The notes under the pieces: model-generated | What the model was told of the DNA's origin: nothing | The model's database searches: none | What the model saw: only the letters and a program-made list of their open reading frames with translations | From: Strigamia acuminata | Taxonomy: Eukaryota > Arthropoda > Chilopoda > Geophilomorpha > Linotaeniidae | Assembly: GCA_949358305.1 (NCBI GenBank) | Contig: OX442314.1 | Coordinates: 34,219,608-34,283,607 of the forward strand | Direction: 5' to 3' | Length of the DNA stretch: 64,000 nt | Program-made: the position numbers and the translations under genes | Part shown: one piece after another, positions 63,853-64,000 of the stretch | How the letters are laid out: the number at the start of each line of letters is the position of its first letter | How positions within the stretch are numbered: position 1 is the stretch's first letter

Positions 63853-64000
63853 TCAATTCCAACAGAACTTTGAGGCTTTTTCTCGTTGTTGGTATGGTTT
63901 TTTAAATACTGCAGTGATGTTTCGCACGAAATTTTCATCTGCATATTTAGGATTTGGTTTTCGTTCTCGTCGTGGACGAGTGCTAGTTCGTGGAACTATC
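63853..64000 (-). CDS. pol: Pol of element 3, C-terminal end only
   Basis: The frame reads TSTRPRRERKPNPKYADENF and VRNITAVFKKPYQQ, matching the tail of element 2 Pol (VRNITAVFRKPYQQ), then 9 extra residues to a TGA at 63853-63855. The rest lies beyond the window. Confidence 0.85.
   Translation of the reverse strand, partial: IVPRTSTRPRRERKPNPKYADENFVRNITAVFKKPYQQREKASKFCWN

Larger units (their letters stand above)
58777..64000 (-). mobile_element. Ty3/Gypsy-type LTR retrotransposon, element 3 (partial, runs off the window)
   Basis: A 3' LTR (58777-60534), polypurine tract, ORF3, splice acceptor, spacer with the second polypurine tract, and the C-terminal end of pol. Layout, LTR ends (TGTGACGATTCTACTTTTGG) and ORF3 match element 2, with clear divergence, so it is a sister family. 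The left target site is GGCT; its other half lies outside. Confidence 0.93.

Noticed and set aside
1-64000. tRNA and rRNA genes
   Set aside because: I looked for TTCRANN-type T-loops with matching acceptor stems and for 28S sequence near the R2 fragment and found none that hold up; only tRNA-complementary primer-binding sites are present.
1-64000. Bacterial operon features
   Set aside because: Introns, polyadenylation signals, LTR elements and metazoan domains make this eukaryotic.

Overview
This is eukaryotic, animal-type DNA and most likely arthropod. It is AT-rich, its introns are 50-70 nt with GT..AG ends, it carries two R/Ty3-style retroelement families plus an R2-like fragment, and it encodes metazoan families: a DEG/ENaC-like channel exon, RING-between-RING ubiquitin ligases, C2H2 fingers, an Ig-domain fragment and a CS-alpha/beta secreted peptide. 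I cannot name the species.

Layout. 0-8.5 kb holds sparse host sequence: a DEG/ENaC-like first exon (minus), a 24-bp tandem repeat, a weak transposase fragment, the N-terminal part only of an R2-type retrotransposon protein, a RING-finger C-terminal exon (minus), and an unlisted two-exon gene for a small cysteine-rich secreted peptide (8158-8388). 8.5-23.0 kb is a complete Ty3/Gypsy-type LTR element (element 1, minus, 4-bp target duplication). 23.0-32.8 kb carries an RNF216-like RBR ubiquitin ligase whose eight exons join in frame to 845 codons (25186-28584), surrounded by decayed and rearranged copies of the same gene and by a repeated roughly 0.3-0.5 kb segment, then an Ig-domain relic. 33.3-33.8 kb is a C2H2 zinc-finger relic. 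34.97-38.24 kb is a foldback transposon whose long inverted arms are built of 187-bp tandem units and which is flanked by an 8-bp target duplication.

38.6-52.6 kb is a second complete LTR element (element 2, minus) with 1572-bp LTRs that look identical. It landed next to an RBR fragment. 52.9-58.8 kb is a cluster of broken RBR and leucine-rich-repeat (LRR) copies on both strands, including an LRR-RING1 chimera and very strong palindromes. 58.8-64.0 kb is a third LTR element (element 3, related to element 2, running off the window), which has broken an LRR exon.

How the parts work together. All three LTR elements share one plan on the minus strand: LTR, gag, pol, a spacer, then a third ORF in the position of env. 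Elements 1 and 2 join gag to pol at a canonical A AAA AAC minus-one slippery site. In all three elements the third ORF begins directly behind a good splice acceptor, so it is probably made from a spliced subgenomic RNA. It has no signal peptide or membrane anchor that I can see: it is Arg/Ser-rich and, in elements 2 and 3, carries a conserved Cys-rich zinc-binding block. This env-replacing ORF3, together with a second polypurine tract between pol and ORF3, is the strongest candidate for an undescribed system here. The host part looks like a fast-evolving RBR/LRR gene nursery broken up by transposons and inversions.
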